From: Burhinus oedicnemus
Taxonomy: Eukaryota; Chordata; Aves; Charadriiformes; Burhinidae
Assembly (NCBI GenBank): GCA_008921705.1
Contig: VFFE01007638.1
Coordinates: forward strand, 1,175,670 to 1,239,669
DNA: 64,000 bases
Direction: 5' to 3'
The notes below the pieces were generated by a model. That model saw nothing but the letters and a program-made list of their open reading frames with translations. It had not been told where the DNA came from and ran no database searches. The stretch's first letter is position 1; every line of letters starts with the position of its first letter. The translations under genes were made by a program, and so were the position numbers. Below are positions 39,966-51,900 of this stretch, piece by piece.

Positions 39966-41172
39966 AACTGTAAATTTCTAATAAAATACCTCTGGCTATG
40001 TGTCTGTCTCACTATGTAAAGCAGCTCTTGAGCCCGAGGGCCAAGAGGCATGGCCCCACTTTGGTCCACACAGCTAAACCCTCTTCACTCTCCACCCTCC
40101 TCCAGACACGACATTTGTAACCAAACTAACAACAGTTTCTGGCATGTAGTATTTCCTGAACTGTGCATTTTTTTGGAGAATGTTAGCCAGCTATGACCGA
40201 AAACATGCCAAGGATCGTGCTCATACTTAAATAGACATGTGATCACGGCCATGTACTCAAAAATCCAGCCATCTATCCAATATCCAACACTCAGCAATCT
40301 CCCTCTCTATTTGGATCTGTCTAGTTTATTATCTTTCCTTTGTCTTCGAGAAAATCAGTGCTAGAGACTGAGCTATGCAAACAAGCGGGGAACAACTAGG
40401 GAAGAATCACCGAACAGTAGAAGTGGAAGCTCAGGTGAGCTTTGCTGAAGCAACTGGGAGAATTTAACTCATCTGTAACATGAAGAGAGAGAACGTGGCA
40501 CCACCACCAACAGCTTGACTGTTGGGTGCCTCCATCTTCAGGTGGCTCTGTTTACCTCCTTCCTGCAACACAGCCTTTCTTAATTTATCTATGTCTAAAG
40601 AGCAAGTCACTGCGAGGAGATGTTACAGTAACTCTCAAAAGAAAATAGTAGTTTGAGAAACAGATTGTTACAGGACTTTACATTAGTATAAGGCCTCAGG
40701 AGATGTATCAAAAATAGAATTTCAGGATGAAAAATTAAGAAGGACATGTGTGCAGCACAGAGTTATTTTAACTAACTGGGTTTCTTCAGGCAACTATATT
40801 CATGATGACATTATCTAATCAAGCAAAGCAGCAAAAAATCAGAAGATATCTGATCTATTAAAAATGAATAGGGAGATTATTGTCTAATGATAGGTAATTC
40901 ATGCTTTGAAAGGTTTTTTGTTTATAAAGAAAAAGAACGGGGAAAAAATTATAAAGGATTATTACTTGCTCAGTTATTTGTATTTTGAAGTACTGAGCTG
41001 CCACAATTTCCATTACCTACAGTACGTTTATGTAACAATAATGTTACATTATGGAACTCCGTTGTGATATTTGGGTGCTGGTTTCCTAGACTGTTAATTT
41101 ACTAACAAACAAGTGGATATAAGCCAAGTATTCAAAAGATTGCCCGTGTGGAGGTGTTTCTAGCGATCCTAC

Positions 41173-41288
41173 CTGTTGGCGGGATGATTCCAGGAGACAT
41201 TAGGCCTGGGACAGAATGTGGCATGATATGAGAATTCTCTGGGGAGGTGACACTTTGAGTCCTCTTAGGAGGCCTTCCAGGTCTAGAA
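41173..41288 (-). CDS. DACH1: DACH1 coding exon (RPGRPPKR linker exon)
   Basis: Internal coding exon of the dachshund-family nuclear co-regulator DACH1, which acts with SIX/EYA proteins in eye, limb and other organ development. Read on the minus strand, the 116 bp comprise one base finishing a codon, 38 full codons and one base starting the next. The peptide contains RPGRPPKRTQSV, SPENSHIMPHSV and PGLMSPGIIPPTG, as I recall from vertebrate DACH1 just after the SKI/SNO/DAC domain. RPGRPPKR is a basic, AT-hook-like stretch. The acceptor is strong: a T-rich tract (TTTGTTTGTTTCAG) ends at 41289. The donor, GTAGGA at 41172, is weaker than consensus. The exon begins at codon position 3 and ends after codon position 1, so skipping it would shift the frame. 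The previous exon (DAC domain) lies beyond 64000, and the next coding exon is 4872-5033. DACH2 has a clearly different sequence here. Identity rests on family memory, not a database search. Confidence 0.96.
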
Positions 41289-41439
41289 CTGAAACAAACA
41301 AACAAAAAAATTTTTACAATTAAGCTGTTGTCTTACACATCATTTCAAAGTTGTTTCAAGTGGTAACATGGACTGTAAATAAATTTGTTTCAAGGACGGT
41401 TGCTTTTGCAGTTAGATGTAATAGACTTCCATCACTAAT

Positions 41440-41720
41440 TAGATTACATGCTGAATTCATTTTCCTCATTGAAGATCAGCCGCTCTTGATGCATAATTCA
41501 TAGCCTGCACCTCGTTACCTGCTTCTTCATATTAATATCTATACACAGTTTGAATTGCCTCGTTTGCATATGCTAAAGTTCTGCATGCAGCCTTCAGCAC
41601 GAAAATTATGCACTAACTTGTAATAATTATTACAGTCAGCCTGCTATTGATTTATGAGACTTTTAAAAACCAAATATGTGTAGTACTTGTAATGAATGAT
41701 ATTTTAAGGTTCTTCAGGAA
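41440..41720. promoter_or_regulatory. Candidate conserved element just upstream of the RPGRPPKR exon
   Basis: Lies 150-430 bp upstream of the exon, in the flanking intron. It contains a perfect 14-bp palindrome GTAATAATTATTAC (41620-41633) with paired homeodomain cores, TTTGCATATGC (POU-like, about 41562) and TGCATAATTCATAG. The texture is non-repetitive. It may be a regulatory or splicing-associated conserved element; no direct proof. Confidence 0.3.
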
Positions 41721-42497
41721 ATTAAAAGGCAATGGCTGCCTAAGGAAATGTTCTGCTTGTTTGATTTAATACTACAGTTAGCTGGGAGGTGGAATGAAAG
41801 AGTGATTCAGACCTATAGCACATTTTTCGATGATATGTTTTATTACTTTGCACTGCTAGCCTGATATCTAGATGATAAATGACAATACATATCTAATGTG
41901 TGAAAAGGTCTTGCAATTTCTTTATTTTTTGTCATTTAAAAGATAAGTCAAGTTATCATTTAACCCTTATTCTATTTAAAGTGAAAATCTCACTAAGAGA
42001 CCTTACTTTAAATATACTACTTTATGTCAGAAAGGACTCAGAATTATTTGTAAGATATTGTTGAGCAACTGCCATCATAGCAGCTTATATCTGTCCAGTA
42101 TGGAAAAATAAAGGGCTTCAGGTTTAAGCACTCCTTGTCTGTTAAATGCTCACATACACAACTTTCCATCTCCTGGACTGTGTAAGTAGCATACAAATTA
42201 GATACGGATTACAATGAAAATACTTATTACCCACTTACATGCAAATATGTAGCTGCTACATACAATGCATATCCAAAGGCTTGTATTCTTATGTATAGAT
42301 CATAGTATGGTACTATTGCAATACCCCACAACTGCTTATTTAGGGGACATTGTGGAATAACTTCACAGAAAGAGGTGATGTGCAGTTCTAACGCTGCAGT
42401 TTTAATCTACGCTTTGCCAAACATTTGAGGTTCTTCATTTGTTTCAAAACAAGAAAGAAAACAAAGGTAGCTACGAAAGGTTTTCCTCCTTAGGTCC

Positions 42498-43076
42498 TCA
42501 CACTAACAAAACTCTCACCAAGGATAATGGCATTTTTAGCTTTGCTGGGACTGCAGAAGGAGGCAGAAGATAAAATACCTCTGTTTTCCGTTCATATTCA
42601 TTCCCCTTGTGTTTGGAAATACCCTTTTTTTTGCAACTTCTACAACCTACCTTTAATAAACCAAAAACAACCGAAGTACAGGGCATTTTCTTGGAGTTTA
42701 ATGACTCAAGGCATTGAGTCATTAACCTTAACTGATCATTAATTCCCAACTTAATGTCCTGAGCTGAGGTCATTATTAAAATTATAAGCCCGATAATTTC
42801 TTTGATTGGTTTGGGATTTTTGATTTTCTTTAATACAAACAAAATCATCATACGTTCACAACTACAAGAAAAACACTTGTAGAAAAAGAATATTGTCTTA
42901 TTCCAGCTCACAGAACCAAATTGCGTCTTCCGTCTTTCTTTGAAATTTCCTTTGTGATTTACAATAAAAATAAACATACCATGAATACACATAAAACTGA
43001 TAAAAACATTATAGACAAAAACGATCTGATTTAAATGGAGTGTTTCTAATATATTCACCCACCAAAAAAATGCCAC
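42498..43076 (-). other. Longest unassigned open reading frame (status uncertain)
   Basis: This frame of 192 codons is open from a GTG at 43076 to a TGA at 42498; the first ATG is at 42992, giving 164 residues. It lies 1.2 kb upstream of the RPGRPPKR exon, on the same strand as DACH1. The predicted peptide is rich in Lys, Ile, Phe and Leu, has hydrophobic stretches near its start (residues about 17-40 of the GTG form), and matches no family I know. Codon third positions are AT-rich like the surroundings, so codon use gives no support. A donor-like AAAG|GTAGGT sits inside it near 42650. Most likely it is a chance open frame, although its length is unusual for this base composition. Confidence 0.15.
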
Positions 43077-46000
43077 TATGTAAGAAAACTTTAATGGCTT
43101 AATTTAAATACCTATGATGATGCACTGTTCTCAAATCACCACTGTGATATGAGTATAGAAGGGTCTGACAACAGCATAAAAAACACAAGCAGGGTGCCAT
43201 GGCATAATGCACAACCTACCAGTGACTTCCAAGTCTTTAAAAAACAAGTTCACTCCTGCAAAGATTCTCTTTGATGAATTAATGCTTACTACCAACTATA
43301 GCTATGGTGAAGTCTGAATGCTTTCGTCTTTGATTTTGAGGAATAAAACCAGCCCTTTTCAAAAACTAAGAGAAGCCACCCATGGACCAAATCTGTAAAT
43401 GAAGGTCAGCAGCAAATTATAGGTGAGTGATATTGAAATATCCAAGGCAAAACTCCTCCTTTGGTCGCCTTCTACAATCAAGTTGATTGCACTCCTCTAT
43501 ACAAAAGGGCTGTCACACTCAAAACCACAAATGAGCCCAGCAACCCAGCTCTACCCCATGATTTACTCCCAGCTCAACCAAATAAGTGTTTTCATGAAGT
43601 CCCAAACTCCCCATTCCAGTCCAACGAACAGTATTTAAATGGAATTTCTGAGACATAAACCTCTTTTATCCTGATATAATTTTTAAGTGACAAAGCGCTA
43701 ACTCCAGTTTACTATAATAAGGCCTTTATCTATTTAAGAAATGTTTTTTTTCCTTATGACAGGGCAGAAAAACAAATGTAAGAATTATTTCTTAAGGTCT
43801 GGAAGATCTGATTTAGAGTCACAGCAGACTATGCAATACGCAACTAAAATAAGTAAATCTCTCATTGGTTAAAACAAGCACACACTGATTGTCCCCAAAA
43901 ACTGATTAAGTAACAATAATTGTCTTAATCTGTTATTTATATCATGTGCTTGTTTCATTAACCAAATTCCTAACTTGAAATACTTCCATTTTATAAGTTC
44001 TGCTTTCAAACGATAAGAATTGCAAGAATTTCACATGAATCATTTCCAAAGTCGTGGAAAAAACAGAATGTAAAAATTACTTTAAAAAATAGTAACTTTG
44101 ATTCTATTTGAAAACTTACATGTTGTTTTGTAGTTCATTATCATTTTTATAGCTATATGATAAACTCTTACAAAAAACATTAAAAGCATAGCAAATGAGT
44201 TTAACTATCATAAACAGAATGATAAAAATAGCTTAATGAATCATTTTGCTGCTATTTTTCCTAGACTTGTGTACGGTAAAGACCTACTTATTTTTACATT
44301 AGGACAAGTTCACTTTCATTCCAAGATAAGAAGCATGCTTCAAAGTACTCACATTCCTATTTTGTATCAAAACCAGTGGATTTGTCTTCAGTATGAAAAT
44401 AAAATATAATTTATATCAGTATGACTTGATTTGTTACGCAAAAGGTATGTTTGAACACCAGAGCAATGTAAGCTATTCTCCTAGTTGATGCCACTGAGAT
44501 ACAAAAATCATCATTTAAAAACTGTTGATAATACTGTTTTTACTCAAATTTAGATTTTATGTATCATCTTTTATAGAGATATAAAAGATATCGTAAGATT
44601 CTGTCTTTTATCTGAATAAAATCATTGGAAGAACAACACTGGTTCTTCTGAAGACACGTTTGACTTCTTAAGGTAATGCTAATTATCTCAATGGGTAAAC
44701 TACTCAAAACTGACCCATTTTGATTTTGAAGATGACTACAGTTTGGATTTTTTAGAGCTAAGATAAACATGCTGAAGTGCCAAAACTCAAAGGGTCGACC
44801 TTGTGAATACCGAGGGTCAAAGTACGGAGAAGTCAAAGAGCCTTTTGGGAGTCCACAAGAAGATGCTAGAAGAAACAGACCTACATCTGGAAGTCATAGC
44901 TGGTCTTCCTCTCTACTGTTTCATCGTCTGAAGACTGAATTAGAGAGAGCAGAAATTAGACAATTTCAACAAAGATTCAAGGAAACCACAATGATTAACT
45001 GTTCTAAAGACCTGAGGACAAGTTAAAGGGAAGTTACCGGAATGGAAACATTGTCACTCTTTCTGCTTTTAGAAATACAAATATGTAAGACAGATTTTTT
45101 TTCTCTCTAAATACTGAAGTTTTCATGTGTGAGATACCTTAACATATGTTGAAGAAGAAAATGAAAGCTTCCTACAGGACCACATACTACTAACTTAGTG
45201 CTCAGTTTTTAAAGTGAAGCACCTAAATGCATTTAGCTCCCTCAAAGCTCGTCTGCCTTATATAGGCTTGTGTAAGCATTGTATCAAAATTTGCAGACTT
45301 TTTTCAGGGCTTAGAAGACATTCCTACAGACAACTAAGCTTTATGTTTGTAGACAATTATCATCATTTACAATTACGGTACACGATTATGTGACAGGGGA
45401 ACTAAAGGTGCAGACTGGTAAATCTTGAAACTCTCAAAAAGGGAGGGAAATATTTTCTTCATTAACATCAGCTAATTAGACATTCAGAACACTTTCCAGA
45501 ACCACTGAAATTAAATCTATCAATTTTTGGTCAGATTCATCCCTTCAACTCTCACAAATACTTCAAGGAATACTATGGCTCTAGCATTTTCATCTTTGAA
45601 GGAAAGGGTGTATGTGTCTTCTGCGGTGCGACTGGCATGAAAGGTACAAAACACGAGAAGCAATTGAGGGTCTATTGTCCTAAAATACAGCAAATTCTCT
45701 GAAGTAGTTCTTTTTTGGTCTTTCAATCAACATATATTAGCCTTACATCCTTCCTATGTTACCGAATCTAGACAACAACAGATGGTTGAATTAAAGAATA
45801 AAAAATGGAAGAATCAGTGGTTATTATCAGCTAAAATGTTGTGCTTTCATTATACTTTTAAAGTTTTATACACCTCCAGTCGTATTATCCAAGTATGAGC
45901 TTGTTCCTAGAAATCACTTTGATAGCGCAAAACAATTAAAAGCAGACATAATCAGCAGAAGATCTGGTCCTGCACAACCACGTGGAAAGAGGTAAAGGGA

Positions 46001-46835
46001 GAAGAGGTACAGGTTTACCTGCAGGCTTCAAAAGTCAGCAGACTTTTCATTCAGCTCTTTTCACTACCTGCCAAAAGACAGCCGTGGCTTTAAAATTTAA
46101 GGGTCTTATCCTTGAAAGCCTTAGACACAGAGACCTCCTCCCACTGCTTTCTGTCAGAGTTCTGCGCACCAAGGAAGGTACTGGTTCCAAAACAGCTGAA
46201 ACTCTTTATGAGTAGCATATACCTCTCAGAGTATGTAACCAGCATTTTATAGATGCCTGATTGCATGGCGAAACATATACTATAAAATGACAAGAGTGTG
46301 CAACAAAGTTGAAATAATGCTGTGATTCATCTTTCCGATGTCCTGACTTTGAGGAATAATTGTGCAAAATTAATGCTAGACGAACAAAGTTTCACTCTTT
46401 AAAATTATTTTCATTCAATACATGAAGTATCCCTAAAGAAAACAGCAACTCTGACCAGCAAAGAAGGCAAACTGCCTTTCTAGCCAAAACTAATTATTTT
46501 CAGGGCCGGTTTTCAGCATTTACAGTTTTATTTTTAACCTCGTCTGTGAGCAAGTTTAGTGCACAGAAATACTGTCCTCATCTGAAACTGAGCAAACACG
46601 ATGCAGCGAAGCTGCCACTGGCCAGGCGGTTTTGCAATCAGCAATATTGGGGGGTGGCGGGGAGAGTTCCACTCCAGAGGTGATAGGCAGCAAATCTGTA
46701 ACAAGCATTCGGTGTATTTATTTAATGTATTTTTTATGTTCTTAGAACTGCTTGGAACAGCTTTGAATATCAATATCCATTCTAGCTACGTCAGCATTTA
46801 TGCCTCTCGTCTTGGCACATATTGAAAAACTAGGC

Positions 46836-47184
46836 TTTATTTCTGAGTTGTTCCACCTCCCCTCAGAGCTTCAAAGCCTGACACAGAATTTTTGACCTCA
46901 GAGAAGCTGGCTGAACGGAAGCTGGGTGAACAGCCACTGGAAGTGGTTATCGTGTGTTTGCCACACGATGCAAGCGAACGGGCTGAGGATGTCACAGCCT
47001 GAGGCCACCTCCTGACTGAACGCAAAGACAGGGATGCCCTGGGACGACCTGTAACCAAAGACGGCGGACTCTTCCCGCATGGTGTACATGGTACTTCTGG
47101 GTTTTGGGACAGCTTCCATGCTGCTCTCGGCGTCACACATGCAGCCTTCGCACTAATGAGACTCGAGCCAAGGGCGTGTCCATT
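46836..47184 (-). other. Exon-like CpG-rich island of unknown origin
   Basis: I do not recognise this sequence. On the minus strand it begins after a 3' splice-site-like TTATTTTTCAG (AG at 47186-47185), with a possible branch region upstream. Two frames are unusually open. One runs from the putative acceptor to a TAA at 46839-46837 (115 codons). The other starts at an ATG at 47140, runs 80 codons to a TGA at 46898, and its third codon positions are mostly G or C in the first 50 or so codons. The TAA overlaps an AATAAA signal (46841-46836). Composition differs from the flanks: roughly a dozen CpGs in under 300 bp, in otherwise CpG-poor AT-rich DNA. It lies in sense with DACH1. It could be an alternative last exon, a nested gene fragment, or a decayed retrocopy or mobile-element piece. 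If the preceding DACH1 exon spliced here in its normal phase, a stop would follow after about 17 codons. Confidence 0.35.
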
Positions 47185-48891
47185 CTGAAAAATAAGGTCT
47201 AGGAAGACTGACTAAACCTTTTGTGTAATTTAATTCCTTTGGTTGGAAAACACTTGCTTGCCAAGGTAACCTTCATAAATATTTCTAATGCACTGAACTA
47301 GCATTTTAAAGGCAAAAAAAAATGACAGCGTACATCGATCTAAACCTTATACTTCACTATTTTAAGTTTTCCCCTTCTACTCCCACTCAAGAACAAAGCA
47401 AAAGAGCGCAATTCTAAGTCTGGGCATATATCTACTTTGGCAGTTAGTAAAACAAACATTAGAAATCACACCATGTCTTTTTTACTTGCAGCAGTCGTAT
47501 AAAACAATAAAACTCTCAGTGCAATTACCTTAAATTTATTTTTCTTCTCACAGTTAAACAGAAAATGTTCTCACACAATAATTAGCGCTGAACTCATGAT
47601 ATATTAGGAGTTACTGAGACAGCAAACAATGCTGATAAAAATAAATACAAAGATCTGTTTAAAAATCTTCACAAAGAAGTATATGAAAGATCTTCAGAAG
47701 AATTAGACTGTGTTATAGGAGTGAGTAGTGGAGAATGTATACCGATAAAACATTACTGCATTTCATTAACAGAATATTTTACTGCTATTTTTGAACCAAA
47801 ATGGCCAAAAATGGACATTTGGTCAGAAATGCAGCACCAATTTATCAGTGGTCCAAATAATTAAGCTAAATGGAAGAAAATATATTGCTCTCCATATCGC
47901 ATTCCAAAGCCATTCACCGCAGTAATACATAAGCACGGGTTAGCACTAGGATACTAAGCTTTTGGGGGGGTAGAGAAGACCTTGTTGAATTATTTCTTTT
48001 CCTAACAGACCAGTCATGTTTCCATCTTCCTCAACACTGCAGCCCAAATCACTCTGCTTTTCAGCAAGATCAGGAATATTCTTGATAGAAGAGTACAAGA
48101 GTGCAAGAATATATAGAATATATATTACAGCAACACCTGGCAGCTCTCACTTGATGGTTGAAGTCCCACTACAAACACAATGAAAGAATCTAAGAAAAAG
48201 ATTCTGCTTGACTGACCGTAATACTTGAATATGTGAATGATGTGACGGGCAAGAAAGCAAATAAAACCAGTTAGAAAGCTGAGTGTTACTGGAGTAAATT
48301 ACAGTACCAGATTTGAATACAGCTGTGATTGTACATAAGTTTAAAATATTACGGAAATGTGACTGTTCTCTTAATGAAATTGAGATCTGTAAGTCATCTA
48401 TTGGAAAGGGAAAAACAGATAAGAAATTAATCTAATTCTGTTGGGTGGCAGAATTATGATGTCAGAAGTAAATTAAGCCAAAAAGTTCACTGCTTCATCT
48501 AATTAGCTGAAACACTAGACCTGCCTGAAAGTTCTTAAAACATTTAAGTACGTTGACTCTCACGATTATGCAATAACTGTGAAACACAAGCCTCTGACAA
48601 TGACAGCCATACAAGCTAGAGTAGAAAATAAGTCTGAATGAACAATGAAAGGCAATTATTAAACAGAACTCATGCATAAATTCAAACCATATTGATATAT
48701 TTTCACTTGATATAAACACTGTTTCATAAAGAGTACTTAGAATATCCAACAGAAGTACAGAAATCACAGCACGGGAGATCCTGAATAAAGTTATGTAGGA
48801 ATACTGGCAATAGCAACACAAAAAACTTGTAAAATCATATTTATTTCCTCTATTTACACTGCTGTCTTTTCAGAATAATTCTTGCAACTAC

Positions 48892-48906
48892 AAAAAAAAA
48901 AAAAAA
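48892..48906 (+). repeat. Poly-A tract
   Basis: Fifteen consecutive A. No retrotransposed sequence that I recognise lies next to it. Confidence 0.85.
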
Positions 48907-51900
48907 GCCTGTACAAAAAGCAGTGATCTAAAGCACACGCTTCCCACAAATGCTCTTTCTGTCAAGTTATAACAGATGCCTTTCCCATTTCACTCAACCT
49001 TACAGCATAAACCGCACCCATAACTTAAATATGCAAGCTAAATGATTCCTTCTAACAGTGTTATTCACCCACATGAAACCCCAAAGTATAACAGATGCAA
49101 AGCCTATTTTTTTCTTAACTGTTTTCATCTTTTCTTAGGCTTTTAATTCTAAAAATATCCCCTCAAAACAACATCTACTATGTATATATTATAAAAATGT
49201 CAAACATGGAGCTTATAGGCGAGAAAGGCAGGTTAGATCCATAATGACACAACCTAAAAGAATTTTAAGCTTTCATTTTTTAAAAAAGTTTCTCCTTCAA
49301 GTTGTTGAGATGATTCGTAATGTGAAGCAAGTGTAACTGATGTGGTTATGTCTGTTAAGAGTCTGCAGATGGCCTGAAACAATGATTTAAATGTATGAAC
49401 TTTAGTTGGAATGAACGGTCCTGCTTCCAGGCTTGTTTTCTAACCATCTGCATTCATCTCTGCATATAACTTGCACATGTAATTACAAATTTGTGAACAT
49501 AAATCAGATAATTGCATGTACAAATAACCAATTAGACTCAAAGCAGAATTAGGCCATATAATAGCACACTCCTCTTTCGAACACATATATAACCATACAT
49601 ACATAACGTAAGTAAGTATCTTCATTTAACAAATTTTTAACTCGCGTAGAAAAATAACATCTGATTTGTTTTCCAGTAGGACATACTGGGCAGCAGCTGC
49701 CATTTTGAGATCCATTTAAAAAAAAAGAACAGAAACACAACAAGAAAAAACATCTACATAATAAAGAAGCCCACCATTGCTCAAGGGGTCACAGAGCTGG
49801 TGTTCTTTACCACCTGTATTAAATTAAAGATAGATAAACAGTTCAATGCTGATTTAAGCTCAAGTGAGAAAGAAAAGAAAAATATTGTACTACACAAGGT
49901 AAGTATTTTGTGAAAATACTCTGGTTCTCCTGGCAGTTTGTTAATTAATATGCTATTCTTATTCATAACAGTTGATAATGGAGTTCTATCATATAAGTGT
50001 ATCCACTGTAATATCTGAATGCATTCATCACTTAATTGGCCACAATTCTTCGCATGAAATGCTGAAACAACTGAACTGTCACCTTTTTAATGAAGCTGCC
50101 TATATCTTAAACCCTTTGCCCTTTAAAAAACTATTTATACTCAAAATGAAAAATTTTATTCTAGCTTCTGCCAGAGACTGTGGTTAATGTTCACTGCCCT
50201 TTATTCACCTTATTTTTAATTCTGAAAACCCACACTCATTAACCGTACGCTTCCAAAGAATTGCTGGAACCACCTAAATAAAAGCTTAAAAGTGACTTCT
50301 ATTGTACATTTGAGAGTAACAGTAGTGATATGAAATACTGAAAAGACTCTCCATTAGGCAGTATGGCTGTAACTGCACAGCTGATGTAACACGGATTGAT
50401 GGTATCCATTACAATCAAAAATTTTAACCTCTAAACAAGGTGGTTTGTATTTGCATCTATGTATAAATACAAATCTATGAATGACTCTACCAGATGAGTA
50501 CTGACCATTAAAACAACAGTTTTCTTTGAACAGACGATATCCAGGGCCAGAGCAAGATATTTATGTTGGGTAGCGCTGCACAAGTAACACTGGTGAAACA
50601 AGTCTACTCTTTAACTGAGTGTGCTTCTATCTGATACCAATAAGCAAGTCCTAAACTAAAAGTTAATGAGTATGCACATCATTAGTTTCATGTCTGTCGT
50701 TCGGATTTCAAATTGTTTGGGACAGAAACCAGCTATTAGTATAGATGAGCACGATGGTCAGCACTTAAACTCCATGTGGCCCAAGAGATACAAGAGGGCT
50801 AGTTAACCTTGTAGGTAGCCTTTAATTAGTAAATCCTTGTGTGTGCTCTAGTTATACTTTACCTCCAAAACACAGCAAAACATGAACTCACAGAGAAAAA
50901 ATAAATTACGGTATATTCCACGAAAAATCCCTGATCTGTGTACCCAGACCCCCAAAATCTCCTCTTTGTGAAATCGAGATCCCAGGTGTGTTATAGTGTC
51001 CCAACCTTGAAAGTCTAGATGTAGCCTTGCTTGGCCTTTATATTCTACTATGCGGTATTGTAAAATAAATTTGCATTTTATTTTCCTTGTGCAAGGCAAG
51101 GAACAGAAACAACCACCCAAATTCAACTTCCCGTTTTCTTTGCAGAGTACCATCTATAACCTAAGAATAGTAGCACAATTTTTCCCTCCTGAGCATAGTA
51201 GTACTATAGTAATTTGGACAATACAGAACACCAATCCAAGACTCTCAAGTCATAAAAAAATTTTAAAAAAAAAAAATAGACAGTATTATAGGTCCAAGTG
51301 GAAATATTAAAGTGATCCAACCAAACATACTTTTATTCGTTATCCTTTCAACAACTTAAAAGTCATTCATGCATTGCTATCAAGCTACAGAGGATCAAAT
51401 CTGGTGATACCGTAAAATGTAACACCATAACCCTCTAGTTGGTGTTTGCAGACATGTTATTTGCAGGTCTGAAATACAGCCAGTGCTCAAAGCTGTCCCA
51501 TAATTATCCTATGTAAAGTTTGCCCTATCAGAAGTAACAGTCTGCTACTAACGTGTTATCCTAGGGAAACACTGAAAAGTTAATCAGTCATTTCTGTTAG
51601 GTAGTACAAGTATCATGTTTTTAGATAACAGAGCTGACAAATGTACATACTTCTGGTAAGATTTTATTATTATTTATATTTCTGTGTAATTCTCGTAATT
51701 CCATTTGGGTGAAGCTTCATACAATACAGTTACATAGGAAGATATCAAAGGATTTTTTTTTACAGAAAGACAGAAAGAAATTACTGAGAAGTTTATTTTA
51801 TTATTTAATTTAACATGCCTAACCATGGATCTGCTCTGTATTTACTCTGTGACTGGAAAACTTACACTTGCTTTAGTCCCTTCACCTCCCATCTCCAAAG

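Larger units (their letters stand above)
5034..41172 (-). other. DACH1: DACH1 intron between the two window exons (about 36.1 kb)
   Basis: Complete intron defined by the GTAGGA donor at 41172 and the CTTTGCAG acceptor ending at 5034. Large introns are typical of DACH1. It contains three CR1 retrotransposon 3' fragments, several microsatellites and candidate regulatory patches listed separately. GC- and CpG-richer islands of unknown origin lie around 5860-6030 and 13367-13560. Other stretches that look more constrained than background are 9341-9450, 11941-12200, 15341-15430, 22330-22560 and 28930-29120. No additional DACH1 exon, tRNA, small RNA or intact mobile-element gene was recognised. Elsewhere it is plain AT-rich sequence in which I see nothing. 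Confidence 0.9.

Noticed and set aside
48881..48910. Poly-A run as the tail of a processed pseudogene
   Set aside because: No recognisable coding sequence or AATAAA precedes it, and no target-site duplication was found.
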